NCBI RefSeq assembly: GCF_001571005.1
Contig: NZ_BCST01000008.1
Span: forward strand, 119,647 to 183,646
Source: Herbiconiux solani NBRC 106740
GTDB lineage: Bacteria > Actinomycetota > Actinomycetes > Actinomycetales > Microbacteriaceae
Reading direction: 5' to 3'
DNA: 64,000 nucleotides
The position numbers were made by a program, and so were the translations under genes. Shown piece by piece: positions 63,994-64,000 of the stretch. Numbering within the stretch: the first letter of the stretch is position 1; the number at the start of each line of letters is the position of its first letter. The notes beneath the pieces were generated by a model, which was not told where the DNA came from, did no database searches, and worked only from the letters and a program-made list of their open reading frames with translations.

Positions 63994-64000
63994 CCAAAGT

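Overview
The window is a 64 kb piece of a high-GC Gram-positive chromosome, most likely an actinobacterium of the Microbacteriaceae type. The evidence is the strong G/C third-position bias, GTG and TTG starts, F420-type and SCO1664/DUF3090 families that are typical of Actinobacteria, an IdeR/DtxR-like iron box, LAxTG-type wall-sorting signals, and a block at the right end that keeps the gene order of Mycobacterium tuberculosis Rv1691 to Rv1713. The genus is inference. No rRNA, CRISPR array, insertion sequence or prophage was seen; one tRNA gene (Pro, GGG) is present.

Left part (1-23.4 kb): the tail of a ModC-like ABC ATPase; a CDP-alcohol phosphatidyltransferase; a partner-switching set (STAS anti-anti-sigma, RsbW-like anti-sigma kinase, and a GAF-SpoIIE phosphatase with a poly-Gln tract); a wall hydrolase; a KhtTU-like K+/H+ antiporter pair; an AI-2E family permease; a GntR regulator; a split end-joining repair pair (ATP-dependent ligase and LigD-type polymerase domain) that converges on two very large inverted repeats; PEP carboxylase; a translationally coupled ATP-grasp / flavin monooxygenase / secreted-protein operon; NAD(P)HX repair (nnrD) with a phosphatase; a second LLM oxidoreductase; and an unassigned Fe(II)/2OG-type enzyme behind an iron box.

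Middle (23.6-46.5 kb): a solitary DUF262/DUF1524 protein of the GmrSD type, the actinobacterial phosphomutase-DUF3090-SCO1664 trio, a MoxR-like AAA plus VWA pair, two overlapping alpha/beta-hydrolase genes, a small heat-shock protein, and a glycoside-utilisation island. The island holds a GH106-like rhamnosidase, a GH3 enzyme, a ROK repressor and an MFS permease; both glycosidases are exported and carry C-terminal wall anchors. It is followed by tRNA-Pro, a TetR regulator and a ROK kinase.

Right part (46.6-64 kb): an almost unbroken minus-strand housekeeping block, read in the order TPR-like protein, HAD phosphatase, a 52-residue protein, tlyA, nadK, recN, a membrane protein, pyrG, NUDIX, xerD, parA, scpA, scpB, rluB, tyrA, cmk, der. 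Short overlaps run through most of it, so it is probably transcribed in a few long units. The membrane protein sits where mycobacteria carry Rv1697/Rv1698. The window ends at a strong terminator belonging to a gene outside it.
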